The notes under the pieces are model-generated. The model was not told the origin of the DNA. It did not search any database and was given only the letters and a program-made list of their open reading frames with translations. A DNA stretch of 21,495 nucleotides from Avichristensenella sp031550095 (lineage in GTDB: Bacteria; Bacillota; Clostridia; Christensenellales; Aristaeellaceae). The stretch lies in NCBI GenBank assembly GCA_031550095.1, contig JAVBOX010000120.1:1-21495 (forward strand). Reading direction: 5' to 3'. This document shows positions 14,320-21,495 of the stretch, piece after piece (within the stretch, counting starts at the first letter, position 1; every line of letters starts with the position of its first letter). Both the position numbers and the translations under genes were made by a program.

Positions 14320-16015
14320 CGCGATCCCCCGCTTTCAAAAAGGGCAGATATGGGATGGCGATATCAATCTGTGCGCCAGCCCCTGACCTGTTGCGGAATT
14401 GAAAATCACAATCGCCAAATACAATACGGGCTCGCTGAAACACGTTGCCAATGCCGATGTGCTGCTCCTTGTACTTTTCTATATAGGATGGAATATCCTG
14501 CAAATCGGAAAGGAGTTCTGGATTAAAACCGCCACCCGTGTCCCAGATGCAAAGGTGAATCGTGGATTTTTCCGCCTGCCGCACCTTGCGGATGGAAATG
14601 TGGATTTGTAGAAGCTTCCCCATGGCGGCCTCGTATTTGATGGTGTTTTCTACAAAATTCAGCAGCAGAAGAGGGATGACAGTGGCCTTGAGCGCCTGTG
14701 GTTGGCAGTCCGTATACAGCGCAACGCTACCTGGATATCGGACGACGGATAGGGCGATGTAGTTTTCCACGTGCCGCAGTTCTTCCTCCAAAGTCACGGT
14801 TTGGCTGGAGGACAGGGTATAACGGAGATGTTCGCTGAGGGTGCACAGCATGGTTCGGGTAAGCTCTGGCTGGTTCGTATCGGTCAATTGATAGATCGTG
14901 TTCAGGCAGTTGATAAGAAAATGGGGAGAGATCTGCAATTGGAGGTATTGCATTTGAATGTTCTGTTTGCGGAGCCGTTCTTCGTACATATCGATTTTCA
15001 GGGTTGCGATTTCCTCTGTGGCTGCGTTGAAGGCCTGGTTGACCTCAAGAAACTCGCCATAGGTATTGGCGGGAAGGCTGACATGGAAATCGCCGCTTTG
15101 CAGGGCGCGGATACCTGCGGTTAAGTCCTTTACGGGGCCCACAAACCAGCGTTGCAGCATGGCGGTGGCAAACGCAATGATAGAAAAAGCGAACAGACTT
15201 GCCAGGATGATGACCAAATTGAAACGGCTCATATTGGAAGAAACGGTCGCGTCCGGAATGAGGGTAATCAAAGAAAAACGGCCAAAAGAGGCTTTTTGAG
15301 TAACCGCCAAAAACCGCTCTTTTCCCTCGCTTATAAAGGAATAGCCAGGTTCGCTCAAGGCCGTAGGCAGAACATCCAGCGGCGAGGTTTTAGACAAAAA
15401 GGTACTGGAGTCATCCAGCAAATAGACTGCGCTGTCCGCGAAGGTTCCGCTTTGTACTTGGGACAGGGCGGAGGACACCCGTATCCATGCGCCGATGTAG
15501 CTGCGGCTCACCTTGGTGATGCGCAGCAAGTAATAATCTTCATCAATGGGGATGGCGTACCACTTGGCTATGGGGAGATTCTTCTCGCGCATCAAAGCCT
15601 CACGGACAGGGTTGTTTAGATCCGCGGTATTGGCAAAAAAGAGATGGCGTGTTGGATCGTAATAGAAAAAGCTATCCACTCCATAGCCGGGTAGGGAATT
15701 CGCGAATTGACGTTTGATTCGAGCTACGGCAATATGAAAGTCTGTGGTGTCCAAAGTGGAACGTTCCAAGGATTCTATATTCGATTTTTCGAAAACAAAG
15801 GAAGCAATATAGGTGGAAGCGCTGGAAAAACTGTCGTTTAGGCGATTTGCGGATGCGGAAAGCAGTTGCTGAGCGGCGTTGCAAATTTCTTCTCTGAGCA
15901 GATTCGCAGCCACCAGGTTATGGTAGACCAGCAGTGCCGCAATCGCTACGAACAGCGCACCTGAAAGGAGAACCATGCGGGAGCGAAGAGAGTGAAAGGA
16001 AATCTTTTGTCGCAT
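14297..16015 (-). CDS. YesM-type sensor histidine kinase
   Basis: The 572-aa kinase has a membrane segment at about 13-35, an external sensor region of about 230 residues (dCache-like by layout only), a second membrane segment at 266-287, a HAMP linker (about 288-340), the phosphoacceptor His365 in LQISPHFLINCLNTIYQL, the N-box LLLNFVENTIKYE at about 451-462 and the G-boxes WDTGGGFNPE (491-500) and GIGN (521-524). These are the marks of the His_kinase/HATPase type 5 (LytS/YesM) group. I chose the ATG at 16015, preceded by a GGGGGGTGG site; the open frame extends 14 codons further left without one. The external part should sense a saccharide or a ligand-loaded binding protein. It is divergent from the LplA-type operon, its probable target. 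Confidence 0.95.
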   Translation of the reverse strand: MRQKISFHSLRSRMVLLSGALFVAIAALLVYHNLVAANLLREEICNAAQQLLSASANRLNDSFSSASTYIASFVFEKSNIESLERSTLDTTDFHIAVARIKRQFANSLPGYGVDSFFYYDPTRHLFFANTADLNNPVREALMREKNLPIAKWYAIPIDEDYYLLRITKVSRSYIGAWIRVSSALSQVQSGTFADSAVYLLDDSSTFLSKTSPLDVLPTALSEPGYSFISEGKERFLAVTQKASFGRFSLITLIPDATVSSNMSRFNLVIILASLFAFSIIAFATAMLQRWFVGPVKDLTAGIRALQSGDFHVSLPANTYGEFLEVNQAFNAATEEIATLKIDMYEERLRKQNIQMQYLQLQISPHFLINCLNTIYQLTDTNQPELTRTMLCTLSEHLRYTLSSSQTVTLEEELRHVENYIALSVVRYPGSVALYTDCQPQALKATVIPLLLLNFVENTIKYEAAMGKLLQIHISIRKVRQAEKSTIHLCIWDTGGGFNPELLSDLQDIPSYIEKYKEQHIGIGNVFQRARIVFGDCDFQFRNRSGAGAQIDIAIPYLPFLKAGDRDESADRG

Positions 16016-16047
16016 GGAGCCACCCCCCGCCTCTTTGGTGTATGGGT

Positions 16048-16076
16048 ACTTTAGCATGAAAACGCAGCCTTGTAAA
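16048..16076 (-). promoter_or_regulatory. Likely promoter of the yesM-yesN operon
   Basis: On the - strand TTTACA (16076-16071) is followed after exactly 17 bp by TAAAGT (16053-16048). The expected start is about 25 nt before the kinase ATG. Confidence 0.5.
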
Positions 16077-16160
16077 GAAAATGGGGGGGACCTTTCCCAG
16101 ATTCACACCAGCGTATCAAATCATCGCAGGATAGTTGTTTTTTGCTTTGGGACTTCCAAC

Positions 16161-16198
16161 TATAATAAAATCAACAAAGCCTTGCCAACGGTAAAGGC
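16161..16198 (+). promoter_or_regulatory. -10 box and 5' hairpin before the LplA-type operon
   Basis: TATAAT at 16161-16166 is a perfect -10, but no good -35 lies 16-18 bp upstream (only TTGTTT at 20 bp), as expected of a promoter needing an activator such as YesN. A bulged hairpin GCCTTGCC (16179-16186) with GGTAAAGGC (16190-16198) would form close to the RNA 5' end. GGGAGG at 16215-16220 serves the gene. Confidence 0.55.
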
Positions 16199-16228
16199 GG
16201 AACATCAAAAGGATGGGAGGACACGAAA

Positions 16229-17713
16229 ATGAAACGGAAAATTGTCGCGCTATTTCTTGCCGCTGCTATGCTTCTTACCTTGTCCACCGGCGCACTGGCC
16301 ACTGCTGACGGAGCGGTGACCAAGCTGGTAATGATGTTTATGTCCTGGACAGGCGCCCCTGCGGACGTGCAGCTTGTACAGGACGCCATCAACAAAATCA
16401 CCCGGGAAAAGATCGGCGTAGAGGTGGACATCCAGATCGCGGACGTGGGTTCCTACCAGCAGGCGGTCACCTTGGCTCTATCTGGCGGGGAACAGGTGGA
16501 CATCTTTACCACCATTTTAATGAACTATCCGGCTTTGGTGGCTCAGGGCTATCTGATCGACCTGGAAGAGAATAACCTTTTGCAAACCTACGGCGCGGGC
16601 ATCGTCGAGGCGGTTGGACAAAAGTATATCGACGCCTGTCGGATTGGCGGCGTACTGTACGGCTTACCCAACAACCGGGATATGGCCCAAGGCCGGGGCT
16701 GCGCTGCCGTGGCCACCGAATATCTGGAGGGCATAGGCTATGAAGTGCCCAAGGATCAGGAGATCGTGAAGATTTCCCTGAACGAGCTGAACGACATTTA
16801 CGCAAAGCTCCACGAGAAATACCCGGATTTGGAAGTGTACCGCCCGGTGAAGCTGTCCATGAGTCAGTTCTCCAATGTGGACATGTTGGGCGGTTCCGAG
16901 TTCGGTGTGCTGACGGACTACGGCGCGGGACAGAGCGTGGTGAACTTGTTCGAAACCGATTTCTATCGTAGCTATTGCGAGCGGATGTATGACTACAATC
17001 AGAAGGGCTACATCAGCCCCGACGCTGCTACCGATACCACTACGGTTACCGAGCTGGTGAAGGCGGGCACACTCATGTCCTACACCACGGGCGGCAAGCC
17101 TGGCATCAAGCAGCAGGAAACAAACATGTGCGGCCGGGACATGACCATATTCCAAACCCTGGAAGACTACATCAGTTCAGCGGCAATCGCGTCCTTCCCC
17201 TGGTGCGTTTCGCTGAACACAGTCAACGCGGAAAAATCCATTCTCTTGCTTAACGAGTTCTACACAAACCCAGAGCTGGCCAATCTTTTAAGCTGGGGCA
17301 TTGATGGCACGCACTATCAGGTGTTGGAAAGCGGCCTCATTGACTATGCCAACGGCGTGGATGCTGTCACCTGCGGCTATTTCCACAATGTGAACTGGGA
17401 GTTGCCCAACCAATTCATCACCTACGTGTGGAACGGCAATACCCCCGATCTTTGGGCACAGATCAAGTCCTTCAACGACAACGCGAAGCAATCCTCCGCC
17501 TGCGGCTTCACCTTTGACTCCACAAACAGTGCCACCGAACTTACCGCCGTGCAAAACGCCTATGATGAGTATCGTTACAGCCTGGAGTTCGGGTATGTGA
17601 ATCCTGAAACAGGAATTCCCGAAATGAACGCTAAGCTGATGACTGCCGGACTGCAAAAGATCATTGACGACAAGCAGGCGCAATTGAACGAATGGGCTAA
17701 GACAGCAAAGTAA
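16229..17713 (+). CDS. Extracellular solute-binding protein (LplA type)
   Basis: The 494-aa protein has a signal peptide, MKRKIVALFLAAAMLLTLST, with a likely cut after GALA at residue 25; no lipobox Cys follows. The body resembles the long family 1 binding proteins that go with LplB/LplC permeases: a TREKIGVEVDIQIAD block near 60, LALSGGEQVDIFTT near 84-97, and a C-terminal half with FPWCVSLNTVNAEKSILLLN and IDGTHYQVLE, close to the DUF3502-bearing group. It delivers an oligosaccharide or sugar derivative to the permeases that follow. The start ATG has GGGAGG 8 nt upstream. It is separated from the permease genes by a strong hairpin, which would lower permease expression. Absence of a lipid anchor in a Gram-positive-type protein is odd; anchoring may be by the uncut signal. 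Confidence 0.93.
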   Translation: MKRKIVALFLAAAMLLTLSTGALATADGAVTKLVMMFMSWTGAPADVQLVQDAINKITREKIGVEVDIQIADVGSYQQAVTLALSGGEQVDIFTTILMNYPALVAQGYLIDLEENNLLQTYGAGIVEAVGQKYIDACRIGGVLYGLPNNRDMAQGRGCAAVATEYLEGIGYEVPKDQEIVKISLNELNDIYAKLHEKYPDLEVYRPVKLSMSQFSNVDMLGGSEFGVLTDYGAGQSVVNLFETDFYRSYCERMYDYNQKGYISPDAATDTTTVTELVKAGTLMSYTTGGKPGIKQQETNMCGRDMTIFQTLEDYISSAAIASFPWCVSLNTVNAEKSILLLNEFYTNPELANLLSWGIDGTHYQVLESGLIDYANGVDAVTCGYFHNVNWELPNQFITYVWNGNTPDLWAQIKSFNDNAKQSSACGFTFDSTNSATELTAVQNAYDEYRYSLEFGYVNPETGIPEMNAKLMTAGLQKIIDDKQAQLNEWAKTAK

Positions 17714-17728
17714 ACATGGAAACATTTT

Positions 17729-17755
17729 GGGCGGGTTATGGCCCGCCCCTTTCTT
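17729..17755 (+). terminator. Hairpin after the LplA-type gene, likely partial terminator
   Basis: GGGCGGG (17729-17735) pairs with CCCGCCC (17742-17748) around a 6-nt loop, followed by the T-rich stretch CTTTCTT. It lies 15 bp after the binding-protein stop and before the permease genes, so it probably lets only part of the transcripts through. Confidence 0.75.
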
Positions 17756-17792
17756 ATCTCCCGATCTAGCAACGGAAGGAAGGGTGAGCCCA

Positions 17793-18749
17793 TTGGCAAA
17801 AAAACAAAGCGTCAAGCTAGAGCGGCCCAGAGGCCTCAAGGCGACCTGGAAGGCCGTAAAGCGGTTTTGGCCCATTTATCTGTTGATGCTTCCCGGATTG
17901 GTCTATCTGTACATCAACAGTTACATGCCCTTGCCGGGAGTGGTTGTCGCTTTCAAACAGTACAATGCCAAGTTAGGCATCTTTGGAAGTAAATGGGTGG
18001 GCTGGAAGAACTTTGAGTATCTGTTTAAAACCAGCGATGCGTGGGTCATCACCCGCAACACGATTCTTTACAATCTGGCTTTTATCGTCATCAACACTGT
18101 GCTGGCTATTTTGGTGGCAGTGGTGCTTGGCGAGCTGAATGGGAGACGAAAAAAAGTTTACCAGAGCGTGATCTTGCTGCCGAACCTGATTTCAACCGTC
18201 ATTATTGGCTATTTGGTTTTTGCCTTTTTGAGTGTAGCCAACGGCTTTGTCAACAATTCTATTCTTCCCCTTTTTGGAAAAACTCCGGTTAACTGGTATG
18301 CGGAGCCGAGACACTGGCCCTATATTATCGTTTTTGTCAACGCTTGGCGCAGCATCGGGTATAATAGCATCATCTATCTGGCTACCCTGTTGGGCTTTGA
18401 CCGTGCGTATTATGAATCGGCGCTGATTGACGGAGCGTCCAGAATGAAGCAATTCTGGTATATTACTTTACCGCTGTTGAAGCCCACCATCGTCATGTTG
18501 ACCCTGATGGCCATCGGCCGGATTTTTTATTCGGACTTTGGACTGTTCTATCAGGTACCCATGAATCAAGGGGCGCTCTATGCCACCACCAATACCATTG
18601 ACACCTATGTGTACCGCGGCCTTGTGCAGCTTGGAAATATCTCTATGTCAGCGGCGGCGGGCCTGTACCAGTCAGCGGTGGGTTTTATCCTGGTATTGGG
18701 AGCCAACATGCTGGTGCGCGTCGTTGATAAAGACAGTGCGCTGATTTAG
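17793..18749 (+). CDS. LplB-type sugar ABC permease
   Basis: The 318-aa protein begins with a basic cytoplasmic stretch (AKKQSVKLERPRGLK) and then RFWPIYLLMLPGLVYLYINS, the usual LplB start. It has the family block PLPGVVVAFKQYNAKLGIFG, about six membrane segments, and an EAA loop YYESALIDGASRMKQFWYIT followed by LPLLKPTI at about 203-230. I chose the TTG at 17793: AGGAAGG lies 9 nt upstream and the protein then has the family's normal N-terminus; a GTG at 17784 is too near that site. It forms the channel with LplC, 12 bp downstream. Confidence 0.93.
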   Translation: MAKKQSVKLERPRGLKATWKAVKRFWPIYLLMLPGLVYLYINSYMPLPGVVVAFKQYNAKLGIFGSKWVGWKNFEYLFKTSDAWVITRNTILYNLAFIVINTVLAILVAVVLGELNGRRKKVYQSVILLPNLISTVIIGYLVFAFLSVANGFVNNSILPLFGKTPVNWYAEPRHWPYIIVFVNAWRSIGYNSIIYLATLLGFDRAYYESALIDGASRMKQFWYITLPLLKPTIVMLTLMAIGRIFYSDFGLFYQVPMNQGALYATTNTIDTYVYRGLVQLGNISMSAAAGLYQSAVGFILVLGANMLVRVVDKDSALI

Positions 18750-18761
18750 GGGGAGCGGAAG

Positions 18762-19661
18762 ATGAAGACGCAAGAAGAGAAGGTATACAATTTTCTGGGG
18801 CATCTTCTGATGACCCTTTTATCCCTGATAGCGGTGGTTCCTATTGCTCTGATGATTATTTCCTCCTTTACGGATAATGCTGCCCTTTTGCAAAACGGCT
18901 ATTCCTTCTTTCCAACCAAGTGGAGCGTCTATGCCTATGAATGGCTGTTCAAATCAAACGGAGATGTGGTTCTCAAGGCTTATGGCATGTCTTTTTTACT
19001 CACGACAGTGGGCACGGTATGCAGCCTTTTGATCACCACGCCCTTGGCGTACGGTTTGTCTAAACCCAAGCTACCCTTTCGGGGCATCATCACATTCTAT
19101 GTATTCTTTACCATGCTTTTCAACGGCGGGCTTGTGCCCACCTATATCAACTACACTTCGGTCTTTCACGTGAAGGATACCTTCTTTGGCCTGCTCATTC
19201 CGGGATTGCTGATGAACGCTTTTAATGTGTTGTTGATGAAGAGCTATTTTGTGGCCGGCGTACCCAGTGAGATACTAGAGGCGGCACATATCGATGGAGC
19301 CAGTGAAGTAAAAACCATGCTTTTAGTGGCTATTCCCATGGCAAAACCCATGATCGCCACCATCGCCATGTTTGTGGGGATCGCCTATTGGAACGATTGG
19401 AACAATGGATATATTTATCTACTCAAACGGACGGATCTATATAGTATCCAAAATCTTTTGAACCGTCTGATGCAAAACATCCAGATGCTGGCCACAAACG
19501 CGCAGCAGGTGAGCAACGCCAACGAGGGTCTGGCAAAGATTCCCCAGGGAACAGTGCGCATGGCCATGGCGACACTGGGCGTCTTGCCGATCATGGTGAT
19601 CTATCCCCTGATTCAAAAGAACTTTGTCAAAGGCATTACCTTGGGTGGCGTGAAGGGGTAA
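18762..19661 (+). CDS. LplC-type sugar ABC permease
   Basis: The 299-aa protein shows the LplC features: VVPIALMIISSFTDNAALLQ near the start, FTMLFNGGLVPTYINYT near 125, the EAA loop EAAHIDGASEVKTMLLVAIP at about 179-198, YWNDWNNGYIYL near 212 and the C-terminal QKNFVKGITLGGVKG. About six membrane segments. A GGGGGAG site precedes the ATG. It follows lplB by 12 bp and completes the import channel; no ATPase gene follows, so a shared ATPase must serve it. Confidence 0.95.
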   Translation: MKTQEEKVYNFLGHLLMTLLSLIAVVPIALMIISSFTDNAALLQNGYSFFPTKWSVYAYEWLFKSNGDVVLKAYGMSFLLTTVGTVCSLLITTPLAYGLSKPKLPFRGIITFYVFFTMLFNGGLVPTYINYTSVFHVKDTFFGLLIPGLLMNAFNVLLMKSYFVAGVPSEILEAAHIDGASEVKTMLLVAIPMAKPMIATIAMFVGIAYWNDWNNGYIYLLKRTDLYSIQNLLNRLMQNIQMLATNAQQVSNANEGLAKIPQGTVRMAMATLGVLPIMVIYPLIQKNFVKGITLGGVKG

Positions 19662-19698
19662 ATTCTCGGCTTTTGAACCAATGGAGAGGAGGATGCGC

Positions 19699-20550
19699 AT
19701 GCGGATCATTCACGAAAATCTGGATCCGGACGGGCGGGTCACGTTAACCGGCTATGTACAGGAAGCATCTCGGGAGATGCCGGCGTTTACCAGGAAGCCC
19801 GCCGTGCTGGTGTGCCCGGGCGGGGCGTATTTGTTCACCTCGGACCGGGAGGCGGAGCCTATCGCCCTGGCTTATGCCGCCAAAGGATTTCAGGCTTTTG
19901 TGCTTCGGTATTCCGTAGGCAAGAATGCGAAAGGCTGTAAGCCTCTGCTTGACGCAGCCAGAGCCATCGACCTGATGCGAAAGAATGCGGACGCATGGTA
20001 TCTTGACCCTGACCGGATCGCCACTGTGGGCTTTTCGGCTGGCGGGCACTTGGCGGCCTGGGTGGGCCTTTGTGGAGAACACAAACCCAATGCCATGATT
20101 TTGGGATATCCAGCTGTGGAAATCTGGCGGCCGGAAAGCCAGGATGCGAAGAACCCGCTCATGGCGTCGCTGTTGGGAGAGGGATATCAGCCAGAGCAAG
20201 CGGAGGCGTTGAACCTTTATACAAAGGTGAGCAAAGGTGCGATTCCTATGTTCTGTTGGCACACCTCCGAGGATGCGTTGGTGTCGGGCGCGTCAGTGCT
20301 GCGCTTCGCGGAGGCGTATGCCAAAGCAAAAGCGCCTTATGAGCTGCACATCTTCCAGCAGGGAGAACACGGGTTGGCGCTGGGAAATCACGTGACCGCC
20401 AATGGCCGGCTGGCCATGGTGGATGCTGCGGCCGAGCAATGGCTGGATATGAGTGTGGAATGGTTCTTTCGCAATTTCGGCAGGCCGGAGATTGTCGATA
20501 AACCCTATGAAATGGCTGAGTCCGTGAAAGAGCAGATCATGCAGATCTAG
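19699..20550 (+). CDS. Alpha/beta hydrolase, probable acetyl (xylan) esterase
   Basis: The 283-aa enzyme has a BD-FAE/Axe-like alpha/beta hydrolase fold. VCPGGAYLFTSDREAEPIA at about 38-56 is the oxyanion segment, GFSAGGHLA (Ser113) the nucleophile elbow, HTSEDALV gives Asp192 and GEHGLAL His224. No signal peptide, so it works inside the cell, probably removing acetyl or similar ester groups from imported sugars. I chose the ATG at 19699, 6 nt after AGGAGG; ATG codons at 19681 and 19693 lie before or against that site. It follows lplC by 37 bp and precedes fucU by 12 bp, so it is part of the same operon. A different small acyl ester substrate is possible. Confidence 0.88.
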   Translation: MRIIHENLDPDGRVTLTGYVQEASREMPAFTRKPAVLVCPGGAYLFTSDREAEPIALAYAAKGFQAFVLRYSVGKNAKGCKPLLDAARAIDLMRKNADAWYLDPDRIATVGFSAGGHLAAWVGLCGEHKPNAMILGYPAVEIWRPESQDAKNPLMASLLGEGYQPEQAEALNLYTKVSKGAIPMFCWHTSEDALVSGASVLRFAEAYAKAKAPYELHIFQQGEHGLALGNHVTANGRLAMVDAAAEQWLDMSVEWFFRNFGRPEIVDKPYEMAESVKEQIMQI

Positions 20551-20562
20551 GAGGCGAAGCAT

Positions 20563-20994
20563 ATGCTAAAAGGAATTTCACCGTTACTCTCACCGGAATT
20601 GTTGAAGACATTGGCGGCAATGGGGCATGGAGATGAAATAGTGATTGGGGACGGAAACTTTCCCGCGGATACCACGGGCAAGCGCTGTGTGCGCTGTGAT
20701 GGCCACGGTGCCAATGAGATTCTGGATGCGATTTTACAGCTGTTCCCTTTGGATGATTTTGTGGATGCGCCTGTGACGCTGATGGAGGTGGTCCCGGGCT
20801 CTATGCCGGATGGAGAGCCGACTATCTGGGCAAAGTTTCGTAAAACCATTGCCCAATATGAGCCATCCGCCCAAATCGGATATGAGGAGCGCTTCGCTTT
20901 TTATGAGCGGAGTCGGAATGCTTATGCAACCATTCAAACGGGTGAATCTGCTCTATACGCCTGTATAATTTTAAAAAAAGGCGTCATCCGTTAG
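20563..20994 (+). CDS. fucU: L-fucose mutarotase (RbsD/FucU family)
   Basis: The 143-aa protein begins MLKGISPLLSPELLKTLAAM followed by GHGDEIVIGDGNFPA, nearly the E. coli FucU start as I remember it, with the catalytic His22 and Asp30 kept. The C-terminal RFAFYERSRNAYATIQTGE and LKKGV also match the FucU side of the family rather than RbsD. It interconverts the alpha and beta forms of L-fucose (some members also act on ribose) in the cytoplasm as a ring-shaped oligomer. GGAGG lies 8 nt before the ATG. As the last gene of the lpl operon it suggests that the imported glycan yields L-fucose or a similar sugar. No fucose isomerase, kinase or aldolase gene is in the window. Confidence 0.93.
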   Translation: MLKGISPLLSPELLKTLAAMGHGDEIVIGDGNFPADTTGKRCVRCDGHGANEILDAILQLFPLDDFVDAPVTLMEVVPGSMPDGEPTIWAKFRKTIAQYEPSAQIGYEERFAFYERSRNAYATIQTGESALYACIILKKGVIR

Positions 20995-21000
20995 CGGATG
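20985..21000 (+). terminator. Hairpin at the end of the lpl operon
   Basis: CATCCG (20985-20990) and CGGATG (20995-21000) pair around TTAG; the loop includes the fucU stop codon. The following sequence TGAGTTGTCGTTG has only scattered Ts, so it is a weak terminator candidate. Confidence 0.4.
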
Positions 21001-21037
21001 TGAGTTGTCGTTGCGCACTTCCTTTTCGCGTGGAAAA

Positions 21038-21360
21038 GAAGAGGGCAGCATCATGGATTCGACATTGATATCAGCGCCGTCTTCAACGAAGAATCAACAA
21101 AAACAGCGCGACCCTGAGGCGCGTCAAACTAAGAAGGGCAACACTTGACATTTCGGTTACAAGGTGCATATCGGTGTGGACAAGAAGAGCGGGTTGACGC
21201 GCCATCTGGTAGGCACATCGGCCAATGCGCACGATGTGACCGTGACATCACGGTTGCTCAGCGGCGAGGAAGAAACAGTCCAGGCGCTAGCGGATATCTT
21301 GGCGCGGGGAAACGGGAAGAGGTCATAACCCGCAATAAACAAGACAAAAAGATCAAGTAG
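21038..21360 (+). pseudogene. Decayed IS5-family transposase fragment
   Basis: Reading + frame, GSIMDSTLISAPSSTKNQ, then RDPEARQTKKGNT and a TGA where the family has Trp, then HFGYKVHIGVDKKSGLTRHL and VGTSANAHDVTVTSRLLSGE match IS5-type transposases ('VDATLISAPSSTKN..QTKKGNQWYFGMKAHIGVD'). After about 21280 the match moves to another frame: SGYLGAGKREEVITRNKQDK, ending at a stop at 21358-21360. The catalytic Asp expected before SGY is Ala here. The first 150-200 residues of a transposase are missing and no terminal inverted repeat is seen. The sequence from 21361 to the window end shows nothing I can recognise. Confidence 0.85.
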
Positions 21361-21495
21361 GGTCTCCTGCAGAAGTCAGCGAATCGTCCGGACACAAATG
21401 AGAACAGAAGGGAACGACGAATTCCAGGGCCAGCAAAGAGGCTGAAATTGGCTCAAAAGGCATTTCCATAAAAAGGAAATGGAAAGCCGAAGCTT

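Noticed and set aside
1..21495. CRISPR array, tRNA or rRNA genes
   Set aside because: No regularly spaced direct repeats of 24-40 bp and no tRNA-like or rRNA-like sequence were noticed on either strand.

Overview
The window looks like a piece of a Bacillota (Firmicutes) chromosome, most likely a gut-type Clostridia with moderate GC. The reasons are strong AGGAGG-type ribosome binding sites, sugar ABC importers of the MalFG and LplABC types without their own ATPase, a YesM/YesN two-component system, LacI regulators and an IS5-type transposase remnant. This is inferred from gene types only; I could not run a taxonomic search.

Left part (1-4067, all + strand): a compact RNA-repair operon. It has a 5'-truncated SPFH/Band-7 (slipin-like) protein with three N-terminal repeats, an RlaP-type nucleotidyltransferase, an RtcB RNA ligase (4-bp overlap with rlaP), and an uncharacterised 324-aa protein 16 bp behind rtcB. 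The expected job is to seal or process cleaved RNA, perhaps at the membrane through the SPFH protein. Next comes a convergent yaaA gene and, beside its start, a short remnant of a PLD-family (HKD) nuclease domain.

Middle part (5269-10739): a first carbohydrate importer on the - strand (binding protein, then two permeases, with a long stem-loop after the binding protein). It is divergent from two overlapping LacI-family regulators on the + strand. The 350-bp divergent region holds several palindromes, including a perfect 15-bp one just after the likely lacI -10 box.

Right part (10740-20994): a glycan-use cluster. A cytoplasmic GH-A type glycoside hydrolase lies behind a perfect-hexamer promoter and a roughly 270-nt structured leader. 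It converges on a YesN/YesM two-component pair. Divergent from that pair is a second importer (LplA-type binding protein, LplB and LplC permeases) followed by an alpha/beta hydrolase (probable acetyl esterase) and an L-fucose mutarotase (FucU). The likely flow is: YesM senses a saccharide outside, YesN activates, the importers bring in oligosaccharide, esterase and hydrolase trim it, and FucU converts the anomers of the released sugar. No ABC ATPase is present, so a shared MsmX-type ATPase encoded elsewhere is probably used.

The right edge (21000-21495) carries a decayed IS5-family transposase with a nonsense codon, a frameshift and a lost catalytic Asp. No tRNA, rRNA or CRISPR array was seen.
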